Shown here in pieces: positions 1 to 11,844 of a stretch of 64,000 nt of DNA; position 1 is the first letter of the stretch, and every line of letters starts with the position of its first letter. A program made the position numbers and the translations under genes. The stretch covers positions 26,253-90,252 of the forward strand of contig JACEEZ010018920.1 in assembly GCA_016584305.1 (NCBI GenBank). The letters run 5' to 3'. This stretch comes from Chionoecetes opilio. Its lineage: Eukaryota > Arthropoda > Malacostraca > Decapoda > Majidae. The notes under the pieces were generated by a model. It was not told the DNA's origin. It searched no databases and was given only the letters and a program-made list of their open reading frames with translations.

Positions 1-604
1 AAATTTACCTACCATTAAAATGTCGGGGAAGGGTTTTCGACAATGGGACATTAGCCTCTATCCCCTTCTTAAATATGGGAAAAATATTCATTGAAGAAGG
101 ACCCCCTTAGACCCCGCTGTGTGAGGCCTTACAGCGCTTTCCCAGCAGGAGGCTGGTTTTGGGGGCCCCCCCCCCTCCGGGGTGGCGGCGGCCATTTTCC
201 CTTTTTTCCTCAGGTGGCTTCTTGGTGGCTTGTCTTGGGGGGAAACCGTCGTTTTCAAACTGAAACCCTTTTTAATTTTGCGGGGCTCGCAAAATTCAGT
301 TTTTTAGTTTCGGTCTTGGGGGTTAAACCTTCCCCCGGGAAAACTCGTTTTGGAGGGCGCTGCGACCCAAAAACCCTGCTCTGCGCTGTTAACATTTTCC
401 CGAAACGACCCTTTATAGTGGGCTTATCAGGGTCCCCCCCGCCCACCGAAACCACCCCCGGAGGCTGTTGCACCTCCCCTTTAAAGGGGGCCAAACACCC
501 CTTTTTTTTTATTGGGTTTTTTTGTTGTCCTGAAATTATTTTTTTCATTTCCCTTTTTTTTAGGACGCATTTTTTGTTTTGTCCAAAACTTTTGCGCCCC
601 ACAC
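1..604. other. Unassigned low-quality sequence
   Basis: No gene, RNA or recognised repeat is visible. The stretch is rich in long C, G and T homopolymers, which looks like unpolished long-read sequence. Open frames here run without codon structure into the CA tract that follows, so they are not treated as coding. Confidence 0.5.
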
Positions 605-880
605 AAAACTTTACACCCACACGCAACACACACACACACACACACCCACAACATACAACAAAACACGCACACACACATACACACACGCACACACACCCCC
701 ACACACACCCCCACTACACGCGCACACCCCACACACACTACACCCCACACACACACACCAAAACCGCACCCCCAAACACAAAACCACAACACAAAACACA
801 CACACACACACACAACACACACACCACCACCCCACACACACAAAAAAATACACACTTTACACACACCCCACCCCGGGTAC
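605..880. repeat. (CA)n microsatellite, interrupted
   Basis: Nearly continuous CA/CACC/CAAA dinucleotide-type repeat with interruptions such as ACAACATACAACA. All long open frames on both strands through it (His/Thr-rich or Cys/Val-rich) are artefacts of the repeat. Confidence 0.95.
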
Positions 881-903
881 TTCCCTTGGGGTACACATTT
901 TAA

Positions 904-978
904 GTACTCCATGGTTTTGCGGTTAGCACGCTCGGTTCACAACCGAATGCCCCGGTTTTCGACCCCCCGGGGTAGAGG
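904..978 (+). repeat. tRNA-derived SINE head
   Basis: The segment carries a Pol III A-box-like stretch (GGTTAGCACGCTCGGTTC) followed by a CAC anticodon-like loop. A B-box-like GGTTTTCGACCCCCCGG closes it, with one or two inflated homopolymers. The same layout recurs at 19.90 and 58.68 kb, and decapod SINEs commonly have such heads. It has no clean acceptor stem, so it is not called a functional tRNA. Confidence 0.55.
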
Positions 979-1234
979 GATATAAAATTGTGGGGGCGGT
1001 CTTTTTTAAAATCCGGCCCCCTGCCCCCCCAAAAAAAGTGAAGGGGTTTCCCGGGGTGTTAGGCGGTTTTTTTTTGGGACCCGGGCCTCCCGGGGGATGG
1101 CTTCCCCCAACACAAACCCACTGAGGGATGAATAAAATGTAGATAATAGGGGAACGGGGCCATACATTGTAGCTCGGGGCCCTGTAAAAATAAAAACTAG
1201 ATAAATACCCCCTTTTCCCAACACCACACAAAAC

Positions 1235-1590
1235 CACACCCATAAAATTGCATGAACACCAATGTTTCCCACACACAAAAATTATGCAAAAACACTAAAC
1301 CCACACACATATCATATGCATCCCAAAAATTTACCCAATGCCCGCACACACAACACACACAAACATATGCTTTCACACACACCACACACAACAACACACA
1401 CACATATGCATGCACACACACACAAAACACTTACAACCCCAACAAAAACACACACACACACACACACACATTGAATGAAATTACACACACACACAACACA
1501 CAATGCATGCACACGCACCCCCATTTTACGCAAACAAAAAACCACACACCACACACACCCCACACACAACACACACCAAAACCACAAAAA
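1235..1590. repeat. (CA)n compound microsatellite
   Basis: CACA-rich tract with ATATGCA interruptions. A cleaner (CA)n block lies around 1,450-1,470. Open frames here are repeat artefacts. Confidence 0.9.
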
Positions 1591-3284
1591 ACACCCCAAA
1601 ACCCCACCCCCTTTGGTGGCAATTTTGGATAAGGGGGCCCAACAAGGGTTTTTCCTATTGTCTGGAGTTCGATCCCCAAAATCGTACGTTCCGGGAAATT
1701 TTTCTGGGCTGACAAAATGCGGGCTTTTACTTCCAACAAAAAGGGTTTCCCCACTAAATTGGCTTCCACCCCACTGTTTTTTTTTTTATTCTCTTATTTG
1801 TCTTTTTTAAATTGGGGCTGGCAACTAAGGGGGCCCTTTGGGGTTTACCCTTTTTTTTTGTCCCCTTTGGGCCCCGTTCCTTGTCAGGGAAAAAAAAAAA
1901 AAAAAAAAAATTACTCAAAAGATCTGTTCTACGGGGTCCACGCTCTTTCCGGGGGGGTTTAAAACCTGGCAAGGGGATAAAACCGTGGGTGAATCCCAAA
2001 CAAAAACACAAATCACCACACACCACACACCCCAACACACACACACACAAAACACACACACACCCCCGGCAGCGTGGCTTAGATTTCGTTTAGGGGTTTT
2101 TAAACCCGTGGTAACCATTATTTGGTTCCGCTTTCAATCCTCATTCATACTCCCCAAAAATCTTTTTTTCATCGGCAAATAGGGGCGGTTTTTGCCCCCT
2201 TTTGAGCAAAAAAAATGAGGTGTTTTTGGTTTTGGGGGGAAAGCCCAAAGCTTTTTTGGGAAAGATCGGTCCCTTGTGAAGTTTTAGTTTTTTGGGGGGG
2301 GAATTTGGGACAGCTGGCAAATGACGTGTTTCCAGCGCGTAATCAGATGGGTGGTTGAAGGAAAAAAAAACCCCTTACACACACCCCCCACAAACCCCAA
2401 ACACCACACCACAAAACTACCACACCCCACCCACCACACAAAAAACAAGGGCCAAGATGATCCCAGGGGGAAATAAGTTTTGGCGGGGCCATTATTTTGG
2501 TTACCGGGTTTTCGAATCCCCATCTTTTCTCGCGGGGATTTTTCACTGGAAAAATGGAAAGGGGTTTCTCCCCCCCCTTTAAAGAAAGGGGATGGGGGGT
2601 TTTTGGGGGTTTTCCCCGCATTAAATCAAAGATTTTGGTCACTATTTAGCTTCCCCCAACTCTCTCCCTGAAAGGGGAAACTGGCGATCGTGAGTCCGAC
2701 TCATATGGGCAAAAACCATGGGTGGGTCTCTGTCTCACACACACACAACCCCCACACCCACACCCCACACACACCCAAAACGCAAAAACGCAACGCACAC
2801 GCACACCACACACCCGGGGGGGTATTTCTACTGACAATATATTTTGGCGGGGGGAATGTCCCTTTTGAAACAAGGAGCAAATTTTAAAATAATAGGTAAA
2901 AATAGCTTTTTTTTTATATATTATATAATTATATATATAAAATATTTTTATTATATTAATTTTATATATCTTTTAAAATTATATATTTTTAAAAGTTTTT
3001 TTTGGTTTTCTTTTCTAAAAATTTTTATATGTTTTGTTGTTGCTGCTGGGCATTTTGTCAAATGTTGATCCTTTTGGATATTTGTTTATCTTATGATACT
3101 CCCATTACTATACGACCGATTTCTAGTAGTAATTTCCCTTTTCGGGGGGGCGGGGAAACCCAGTGTTTAGATGGGGAAGTGGCAAAACTCCCCCCCCGGG
3201 GTACCCAGTTCGAACCCGCTGGTTCCCTAATTCCCTTTCCCGCAATCGTTTTGAGTGGCCCCCCGAACACCCACTGGTTAGCCC
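1591..3284. other. Non-coding: CA tracts, tRNA-like fragments, AT tract
   Basis: Further CA tracts lie at about 2,006-2,065, 2,376-2,444 and 2,736-2,812. B-box-like strings follow several of them (GGAGTTCGATCCCC near 1,665; GGGTTTTCGAATCCCC near 2,505), suggesting decayed tRNA-derived repeats attached to CA tails. A pure AT tract occupies about 2,905-3,000, and a 20-nt A run sits near 1,892. No coding signal is seen. Homopolymers are inflated throughout. Confidence 0.5.
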
Positions 3285-3600
3285 TAAACCCCAAAACTGT
3301 GTTAGGCCCCTAACCAAGCCTGTTTTTTTGCCATACCCCCAAAACTGTGTTAGCCATTTCCCCAAGAACCCGTTTTTAGCCATACCCAAGGGGCTGTGTT
3401 TTTCCGTAAACAAGCCTGGTTAAACCAAACCAAGCCTGTGTTGCCCCCTTTCCCAAGACTTTGGTTTGCCCCTACCCAAGACTGTGTTAGGGCCCAAACC
3501 CCCACGGTTAGCCATACCCAAACTTTTGTTAGACCCCAAAAAAAAGCTGTGTTTTTCCCCCCCCAAAAAAACTGTGTTAGGCGGAGAAAGATAGAGAATT
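3285..3600 (-). repeat. Degenerate 21-bp minisatellite (same unit as 16.7 kb)
   Basis: About fourteen degraded units built around AAGACTGTGTTAGCCATACCC. This is the reverse complement of the GGTATGGCTAACACAGTCTT unit repeated at 16,659-17,059. Units here differ by many homopolymer indels and substitutions, so the array is either old or badly sequenced. Confidence 0.8.
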
Positions 3601-4616
3601 AAACCAAAATTTTTATATGATTTTTATAAAGACGTAGCACAATGCCAAAATCGATTATTTCAGCCCTAAAGAAAATTTTCCCTTTCTTTTTATTTTTTGT
3701 ATATAGCTATAGCCCTTTGCTAAACTAACCCCGTCGTATGTCCCCCCAAAGATTGATTTATTAGCTTTAAAAAATTTTGATTTTGTCTCCTTTTCCTTTT
3801 GTTGATACGTCCCTTTTCCCGTCAAATTTTATGGGGAGTTTTTCAAATATTGCATGTTTTTTTTCATATTTCCATGCCAGCCTCGGCCCGAGGGGTGATG
3901 GGTGGGGGGGGGGGTCCCATGCCAGCCCCGGCCTGAGGGGTGTGGGGGGGGGAGGATTCCCCCAACTTTGGGAATTTGGGTTTTCCCTTTAAATTAAAAA
4001 CGAAAAACTAGATTTATTAAAATAGTCACACAGGAAAAACCCGTAGGGGTTTTTGGTGTCCCTTTTCCCCCTTTTTTACAACTTGGGCCCCCGTCAGGAA
4101 AAAAAAAATTTTACTTTGTGGAAAAAAAAAAAACAGTGAAGCATTTCATAGTTTATGTTATTTCCCCCCCACCATAACCTTTGGTGACAGGCCGGGAAAT
4201 CACTGTTATCTGTGGGATCAGTTTAATCTGGACGGCCTGATAAGGGGCATGCTGCTCACCTTTTCTGTTATGCGCCCTGTTTTTTTCACCAGTAGTGGGA
4301 ATGTGGCCCGAATTTGATATACTTTTTTTTTTTTTTTTTTTTTTACATTCGTTTCCTATAGCGCGTGTAGGCAGTGACCTCCCGGGGGGGAGGTGGGTCA
4401 GGGGTTCACTTGAGGGATGTTTATGGGTTTGGGGTTTTCCCCCCGTGGTGGGGCAGGCAGGATTTTTGAGGGACTTGTATATTAGAGGTCATGCTGCTCC
4501 CCCGTGTCCTCCGGTGCACCCCGCCTCGAAGGGGGAGTTAAAAGGACAGCTTGGGGTGTTCTTAGGCCACTCGAAATTGAGACAGATTTTTAAGTGGGGT
4601 TTTTCCCCCTTTTTGG
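3601..4616. other. No recognised feature
   Basis: AT- and homopolymer-rich sequence with a T run of about 20 at 4,322-4,344. A short G-rich near-duplication at about 3,875-3,955 repeats CATGCCAGCC.CGGCC.GAGGGGTG twice. I see no gene here. Confidence 0.4.
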
Positions 4617-4676
4617 GGATCGAACGGGTTACGAGCACGCCAATTGGTGACGGTAACCACTCTGCTACCGCCTCCC
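4617..4676 (-). repeat. tRNA-derived SINE head
   Basis: On the minus strand, GGCGGTAGCAGAGTGGTTAC resembles a tRNA A-box region. It is followed 30 nt later by CCCGTTCGATCCCC, a B-box. Spacing suits a tRNA-derived Pol III promoter, but no full cloverleaf closes and the 3' side runs into inflated homopolymers. Confidence 0.5.
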
Positions 4677-4989
4677 CTATCCTGCTATTTACGACTACAT
4701 ACCATTATATAATGCAAGTATTTATTTATATAGATAACTACATGAGCACGGACTTTCCATCACGTATTCACCTGGACTGGTATTACCAAAGCGATCATAG
4801 TTAAGAACTTATATCATAGCTGGACTAAATGGCCCATTTTAGTCATAGGCACAACTGGCTGGCGAATATCATAAATTGTGGGGGGGACTATCACAAACCG
4901 CGCGGGAGGCTAAAGGCGCTATTACACGGGCACTTTTCTGCTCAGTGAGCAGATTTCACTGAGCTGCTCAACTTAACTATTGATATCGC
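4677..4989. other. Unassigned; possible DNA-transposon terminus
   Basis: GGCGCTATTACACGGGC at about 4,914-4,930 resembles the sort of terminal motif seen at ends of some DNA transposons. It is followed by a small hairpin (CTGCTCAGTGAGCAG). No partner inverted repeat was found, so this is only a suggestion. Confidence 0.25.
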
Positions 4990-5113
4990 CACCTCCCCGG
5001 GAGGCGAAAAAGGCACTTTTAGTGAAAAGGCCTGGGGCTGAAGCACCCCCCCCCCCTGTGAACGCCCCTACCCTTACCCACTTTACTCTCCTTCTTGCTA
5101 AAACCTGTCTGCA
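4990..5113 (+). repeat. Dispersed ~120-bp repeat, copy 1
   Basis: Runs from CCCGGGAGGCGAAAAAGGCA to AAAACCTGTCTGCA. The same unit forms both arms of the inverted repeat at 19,326-19,853. This copy lacks the TCTCCCTATAGATCGC continuation present in the other two, which marks the unit edge at CTGCA. Confidence 0.85.
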
Positions 5114-5218
5114 AAAACGAAACGGTGATCTGTGTTTTGATGAGCAAAATGCATACAGACCTGAGTACGGTTATGATACAAATGATCATAGCGCTTCCTA
5201 AAAATGCGGTGCTTGTTG

Positions 5219-5240
5219 TAATGGATTGGATTGGATTGAT
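5219..5240 (-). repeat. Jockey 3' tail repeat
   Basis: The element ends on its own strand in AATCAATCCAATCCAATCC instead of poly(A). Copy B ends in AATCAATCGATCAATCAA, so a short AATC/CAATC tandem tail appears to be this family's 3' end. Confidence 0.75.
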
Positions 5241-5457
5241 TTTAGTTTTAAGGCGCCGCAACTGCGGGGTTATTGACGCCTGCCTACAGAAGGTACATGT
5301 AAAGTAAAACTAAAAAACAAATTTTAGGATAGAATAAAAATATTTAATGTAACGAAATACATAAAAGAATAAGAGTACATTAAAAACAATCATAAGTTAA
5401 TATTAAAAACATCATAACTTTTTGAGAAGGCCAGCCTTCTCAATAAATGTATGGACT

Positions 5458-8400
5458 TCATGTCCCGGAGAGAAACACCTCTCTCCCAATGCCAGGGAGA
5501 GACGGTAAGCACCGTCCGACCCGCGACACCGGGACAAAAATTGCACACGTAGGTCCCCAAACTGGACACTCGACCAGCAAGTGCCGCACAGTTAAGGGGA
5601 CCAAACAATCATCACAGTAAGGAGGGTGGCCCCCCTCCATGAGGAACCCATGAGTATATAGAGTGTGACCAATACGCAATCGTGCCAAGGCAGTCTCCCA
5701 TCTCCGGGAGAGACCGCATTAGCTCCAGTCCTCGATACTTGGGCGGAGGGTTTGCGCAGTTTATTTGCCCTATAGTAATCCAACTTTTCCTGCCAACTGT
5801 TGTGAACTGATTTTATGGATTGCCGAGCGCGGGTCCGTAGCGGCACTGCAAAATGTGATAGAGCTGGTCTTCTAGCTGCAGCTTTTGCCAAGGCATCAGC
5901 TTCCTCATTACCGGCAACACCTACATTGCCGGTACCCAACAAAAGCTGACCGTCCGGCCTCGCCTCTTGAGCAGATAAGGCCATTCCAGGATGGCATTGA
6001 CCAGCGGATGGGGAGATTTTAAAATTACATAGTGATTGAAGAGCACTACAAGAATCACTAAAATTGTAAAAGAAAACATCCGGAAGGGTAAAAATAATCA
6101 TGAAGCATAAAAAATAGCACTTATTTCAGCCGTAAAAACAGATGAAGCACTTGGAAGGCTGACGCCTTTGTTAAACGATGAGAATTTCGACACCGTAACC
6201 CAACTCCTTCGTCTGATTTGGAACCATAGTATAAGACAGGGACCGGAACTCTGATGTGTGCAAAAGTGGTCTAAAAACTGGGCACGCTCAGCCAAAGGAG
6301 GTAAAGACCCTTTTGAGAGCTAAAGGTTTTTTGCAAAAGGACACTTCGGGGAGAAGCCATGGACCGACTGTCGTAGGCCTATGCGGACAGACCCGTAAAG
6401 CAGGGAAGGATAGCGTCTCCATAATAGCTGTCAATCGGAAACCAAGGGGCTTTGGCAAGCTTCTTCGCCCATGGTAAAGTTGCGATCCTGAATCAAAAGA
6501 CACAGCACGGCAAGCTATTGAGTCGGGGAGGCGTTGGAGGCGTTTCCCCACATCTTAACAGGAGGGATTTGGCGTTGAAGATCCAATGGGAGGACACCAG
6601 CATCCACCAATAGACTTGGGATGGGGATGACCTGAACGCCCTTTTGCCAGACGGACACCAGCATGATGTACCGAATCCAGCATCCGCAGTCGAGTGGGTG
6701 TGGCAGAGGAGTACACTTCACATCCATATTCAAGTTTCGAAAGGATAAGTGAGCGGTGAAGATAGAGGAGTGTAGCGCGATCAGCCCCCCAGCTGGTGTG
6801 CGAGAGGATTTTAAAGTAGATCCATGGTCCGGAGACAGTCAGTCTTGAGAGCACGAAGGTGAGGTACCAAGTCAGTCTATTGTCAAAATGAGTCCTAAAA
6901 ACCGGGTCTCTTCCCTACATGGTAATCTCTTCCGTAAAGATACAGGTCGGGGTTTCGGGATGAATCCCACGGGTTCTGCAAAATGAACCGCTACAGTCTT
7001 CGTTGGAGAAAACCGGAAGCCACGTTTCGTCGTCCATTCACAAACTTTATCAATAGCAAGTTGAAGTCTTCTCTCTGAAAACCGACATCCTGGAAGCAGC
7101 AAAAGAGATAGATAAATCATCCACGTATAATGTACAAAACAATCCCCTCAGGCAGTACATCAAGAATACCATTGATGGCCACAGCGAACAGAGCTACACT
7201 CAAGACGCTACCTTGGGGATGCCCTGGAAGCGGGTGTTCAGAAGACAGTATGTTCCCAACTCGAACTCTAAGAACCCGGTTGGTAGGAAACTTGGAGGAA
7301 CACAGGCAAACGACCTCTTAGGTCCGAACTCGTACAGAGATTGCAATATACCGTGTCTCCAAGCCGTGTCGTAAGCCTTTCAAGGTCGAAAAAGATGGTC
7401 ACATGGTGTTGTCGAGGGGCGAATGCCCGCATATGGAGACTCTAAGGAAATAAGCGCTTCCGTAGTAGAGTGATGCTTACGGAACCCAAACACTGAGAAC
7501 GGGAGAAAAGTTTTCCCGTTCCAAAAACCATACAAGTCGACTATTTACCATTTTTTCGAATAACTTACACACACATGAAGTTAGGGATATGGCCGGGAAA
7601 ATTCGTCGGTAGTGAGTGGTCCTTCCCAGGCTTAGGGATCGGGATCACCACCGCCCCCCCCCCAGCTACGGGGGAAAGGGTTCCTTAAAATCCAGATCTA
7701 TTATAGATGCTCAACAAGAAATCTAGAGCCTCAATCTCTTAGATGACAGAGCACGCAATGGTACATCATCTTGGCCTGGGAAGTGTCAGCGCAAACCTTC
7801 ATGGTTTGGGACAAAAGCTCACGAGGTGTAAAAAGAACATTGTAAGATTCCCCGCCTCTGGATGAAAAATATATGCCTCTCTGTTCTTGTCGCAGTCTGT
7901 CCCTAGCACTTGGAGACGCAAGGTCTGTCTGCGCCACTGACACAAAATGGGAAGCAAATTCCTCTGCTACAGCAAGGGATCTGCCACAGGGTCTCCATTA
8001 ATCGATAGAACTGGAGGGGGGGATGGGATAAACTTCCCTTTCATTTTCCTCACTCTTTGCCAACCTTGGACACCGGGTAGATGCACAGATCGTACTTATA
8101 TAAGCCCTCCAAGAGGAGTGACGAGCCTCTTTCATAACCCGTCGGTATCTAGCTCTTGACCTGTGAAAAATTTTTTTAGGTCTACTGAATTTGGGCCGCA
8201 AAAATGTATTGCGTCTCTGCACGGGGGGAAAGTGACTCCTCGCTGCCGTACAGCCCCCTGAGTCCACCACGGAACAGGTCGGCGAGAGAAAGATCCAGAT
8301 GTGCGGGGATGCTCAGCGAGGCTGCAAAATGGATTCGAGACACAAAGTAATCTACTCCCTCATTATTGTTGGAAAGTCATCTATATGATGTTAAAAAACA

Positions 8401-9270
8401 CAAGCCTTTTGAAAGCCCTTCCTCTGCACGAGAGAGGCACCTTTTTGGGGAGACATCGGAAAAGGGGGCGGGGACACTGCTTTAAGTAGTATGGGATAAT
8501 GGTCACTTCCCGAAGAGAATCGGCCACCTCCCATGAGAAGTCGAGGGCGACCTGTGGACTGCAGAGTGATAGGTCAATAGCAGTCAATGTTCCCGCTGCG
8601 AATGGAAATGTGTTTGGGTTCTCCCGTGTTTAATATATTTAGGGTTTTTGCCATCATAAGAGTTAAAGAGAGAATCACCGCGACGATTTCTGGTGGAATT
8701 CCCCCACAGAAAATGCCGCCCATTCATGTCTCCAAGGAGAAAAAATGGACGGGAAGTGGCGGATAAGATCCTCAAGATCTTGGAGAGGTATGTCGTCATT
8801 TTGGGGCAGATATTTGAGCAGACAGTGTAGGGCTTGTGCAGATGGATACGACCTGCTACAGCCTGCAAGGGTGATTGCAGCGGGATGACAGTTAAGGGGC
8901 ACCCGACGATGGTAAAGGCCACAACCACCACTAAAGCCACCACCTGCGGGGGGTGGTGTGTGGACAGGTTAAAACCCTGTCGGGCAGAGACACCTTCCCT
9001 GCCCTATCATTGTTTCTTGTAAACAATAATTTCTGGGTCCAACTCGTTGATGAGAAGGACTAGTTCCTCCCATTTGCACGTAATCCCCGATATTCCATTG
9101 GAGGATTGAAGATGTTATTTCGTCGTGAAATTGATGCAGAAGCCTTACGGCTTGTAGACGCTGCGCTATTTGAAAGCCCCGCATCTTTTTTCTGTGTTGT
9201 AGAAGATGGTAAATACTTTTCTGTACATTCCAGATGTCGGGTTTGGGGCTTTTCGTACATCCGGCGGTGA
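5458..9270 (-). pseudogene. Jockey copy A ORF2 (endonuclease-RT-RNase H)
   Basis: The endonuclease starts near 9,110 (ILQWNI, then RGLRANG, CLQETM). It continues through LLGDMNGRHFLWG near 8,730 to the PHY-type end near 8,490. The RT palm motif LYVDDLSIS is readable at about 7,105-7,140, followed by a thumb region (GFRFSPTKTVAVHF) and an ETRFLGLI motif. RNase H shows FTAEISAI and a degraded WVPA..VG..NEEADALAK. The C-terminus has CDDCLVPLTVRHLLVECP, the Cys/His motif typical of Jockey elements, and the stop at 5,458-5,460 is shared with copy B. The gene nicks target DNA and copies the element RNA. It is broken by many frameshifts, which may be decay or sequencing error. Confidence 0.85.
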
Positions 9271-11184
9271 ATCGGGGGTTCTCATACGAGGACCCGCGGG
9301 AGTAGTAGATACCGTATGTCCCCCCAAAGATGCCGATTTACTGACGGATGATATTTCCCCTTTTTAAGTTTACTGATAGCTCCCGACGAGTGGGCTTGAA
9401 GATTGCTTATCAGCATGGCTATCAACTGCTTTTGTGTCCATAGTTGTATGACACCTTCGCCATCAGCGTGATGTAGAGCTGTGTCGCTAGCCGCTTCAGG
9501 TTTGGTAACAGGGGCAGTGATTTAGGGGTCACGTCAGTTCTCCCACACCATCAGTAGGTGTATCTGTACGCACGTCCATCACCTTTGCTCAGCATTGATA
9601 TTTAGCCGGAGGGACGCCCACTGACTCTAAGGACTCAGTGGAACGCGAGTTCGCTTCTGAGACTCCTTATTAGGATGGGATTCTGGGAGCCTCTTAGAGG
9701 GGGAGTCACTATTGTCATATTTCCCGCGAGCGGCATGCACTACACTAGAGGTGGTTGGAGGTCATTATGAGAGGAGTCAGCAGACTCCACAGAATCACAC
9801 GGCAGTAGCGAGAACTTATTCTTCATTGGGATGGATGGGTTAGGTTTAGAGAAAGTGGTGGTGGAACTGCAGGAGGCTGATTAGGCGTTTAGAAGAAGCA
9901 GCAGCCATCGCGGATGCGTAGGTCCTGCTTCCTCCCCGCCTTCTTGTCTGTGGGAAAGTTCACTTCTGGCGCTCCCAAGACTGATAAATTGGGAGTTGGC
10001 CAAATAAGGATGTCTTCTTCTAATTTATAAGTCCCACACTGTCGGGAACTCGGTGGGGGGGATCAACACGGGAGTGGAAGCAGTAGGGAGTGACTACAGT
10101 CAGCTGTGGTCATGGGAACCCAACGCCGAGCATCGACCACAGCGGGGAGGGGATTTACAAATTTTTTTGCCGTGCCCAAAGTTGTAGCACTCATAGCACT
10201 GCATAGGGCGGTTTGATAAAGGCTTATATTTTAGAGACTGGGGGCCGATCCTGATGGAATCGGGGAGACTTGATCCATAGAAAGTTATAATGATCATGTT
10301 TTTGCTTCCCCTGACCTTATAGACCTGTTGAACTTTTTCCGGGCACAGTTTAGTTTTCTGCCTCCGAAAACTCAAAGAGGTCGTATGTAGACTACGCCTT
10401 ACTGGTATTGAACTTTGGGTGAGGTTTGATGGTATCAAAAATGCTGTCTTCGGTGATGGGCATGTGGAAGAGCATCCGAGCCTGAGTAAGGTCTTTGGCT
10501 CGGATTAGAACCCCCCTGCCATACCTTTTTAGGTTGCCTTCCGGGATCATTCCAATTTCTTTCTCTAAGTACCGCGCGGCAAGGAAAAAGTTGCCACCAC
10601 TTTCTTTTTAATAAGCCACGTACCAGAAGGGTAGGGCTGTGGCGGACAGGTGGAGTAGATGTTGTGTTTTCTCAAAAGTGTTGGGATGTAGTCATCAGGG
10701 CCGTCTCCAACATTTCGGAGCGAATGAGTTCGGCTCTGTAATGTCTCGCTCCAATTTTCCATTTTTTGTGGCTTCCTCATAAGCAGAGGAAGCATCATCT
10801 GCCCCCAGCAAAATTTATGTAGCACCTATTTGATTGTCCATTGTCATCATAATAAGACGGATGGGGAACCACACCATAAGCCTTGAAATATCATGTAATT
10901 GCTCTGTATGACAAGGCCTGGGACACGTGGACAGAAGCAAGGTGTCCAACGTAGAAGTGCCCCGAGGGCCAGGCTCGTCTCTCAATCCCTGTCTGCGTCC
11001 CCTTGATGCGGGGACCGCCAGACCGGGGAGCTGAGGAGGAGGAAGGGGCGGCTGCCCGCTTCGTGCCACGTCGGGCCTGAAAAGGCGCCCGAGTGGCAAT
11101 GTGAGAGGATTCAAAAGGGAGAAGTCGAGGACAAGCGGACGTCAGGGGAAGGGCAGGCCGGGGTAAATTAATTGATTGACTCAT
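9270..11184 (-). pseudogene. Jockey copy A ORF1 (gag-like, RRM + CCHC)
   Basis: The start is placed at the ATG at 11,184-11,182, read as MSQSINLPRP, because copy B has the same ATG in frame with the following Ala/Pro/Ser-rich region. An RRM-like region follows (DTLLLS near 10,920; in copy B the companion motif is NRCYINFAAADDA). Further on at 10,100-10,230 is a retroviral-type zinc knuckle, CYECYNFGHGKKIC (CX2CX4HX4C), with a partial second knuckle beginning CGRC. ORF1 proteins of Jockey and I elements bind their RNA and assemble the retrotransposition particle. The frame is broken in several places, so no single product can be translated as given. The exact 3' end of ORF1 is not certain. Confidence 0.75.
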
Positions 11185-11261
11185 AAACAAAATTACTTCA
11201 CTTCCCCACGCCCCCACCCACCACGGAGCCCAACAAGGGGAAGCTGTCTGTTGGGGAAGGA

Positions 11262-11844
11262 CCCTCACCCAACAGCTCCAGGGTAGCGGGGAAATATACC
11301 TTCGGTTGCCTAGTGTGTGGGGCAGCCGCGGGACCGATGCGGTGCCCACCAGGGAACCTCTGCTTGGCCCTAGCCAACGCATGGGCCAGCCGATTTATCC
11401 AGCGGGGCCACACTGGACCTCCCGTCTTACCCCACCCCCCTACCAAAGAAGCGTGTTTTCCCACCGAAGGGAACTACAACCCGCCCCGCGGTGGACTCAA
11501 CTTCCAGATAGAGGGGCGTGTGGGGAATATACAGGATGCCACGCAAAGGCAAACACGTGGGGAGCGGAGCGTGAAGTATAAAAAGGGAAAAAGAAGCGTG
11601 AACGGAAGAGAAGGGTCTCACCGGGCCCAGAATCGCCCTAAGAAAGGAGAGGAAGGGGGAGGAAGCAAAAAAGGCGACATCACCGGAAGGCTCCACCTCC
11701 CGTGACGAAGGGGAGCGCTTGGTCCACGAGGCCGACGGCCACCGAACCCAACAATGGCAGGCAGGCCGCCAGAGGAGGTGGCGCCGTCGACCACGCTTCA
11801 AGCCCCGCCACCACGACAAGGTGACCCCCCACAGCGGGGTGTTG
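11262..11844. other. No recognised gene; short dispersed repeat at its end
   Basis: GC-rich sequence with long open frames on both strands but no recognisable motif. The segment 11,783-11,826 (minus strand GTCACCTTGTCGTGGTGG, then GGGCTTGAAGC) also occurs at 46,709-46,741. Both copies lie next to TTAGG-type repeats. Confidence 0.4.

Larger units (their letters stand above)
5219..11261 (-). mobile_element. Jockey-type non-LTR retrotransposon, copy A (near full length)
   Basis: A roughly 6.0-kb minus-strand element. It has a 5' UTR of about 77 nt, ORF1 with an RRM-like and a CCHC domain, and ORF2 with apurinic-type endonuclease, reverse transcriptase and RNase H. The ORF2 C-terminal Cys/His motif is followed by a short 3' UTR and an ATCCA-type tail. 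The 5' end at 11,261 is fixed by comparison with copy B (20,678-23,593), which starts at exactly the same base next to a clear target duplication. Copy A contains two segments (about 6,912-8,460 and 9,075-10,640) that copy B lacks. Many single-base indels break the frames. I see no target duplication for this copy. Confidence 0.88.

Noticed and set aside
904..978. Functional tRNA gene (also 19,904-19,974 and 58,680-58,752)
   Set aside because: A- and B-boxes are present, but acceptor stems and anticodon arms do not pair properly. Multiple related copies suggest SINE heads.
91..1632. His/Thr-rich and Cys/Val-rich open frames
   Set aside because: They are translations of CA/GT microsatellite and appear in multiple frames.
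5219..11261. Target-site duplication for Jockey copy A
   Set aside because: Flanks GTGCTTGTTGTAATGG and CCCTCACCCAACAG show no match. It may be lost to decay or rearrangement, so none is reported.
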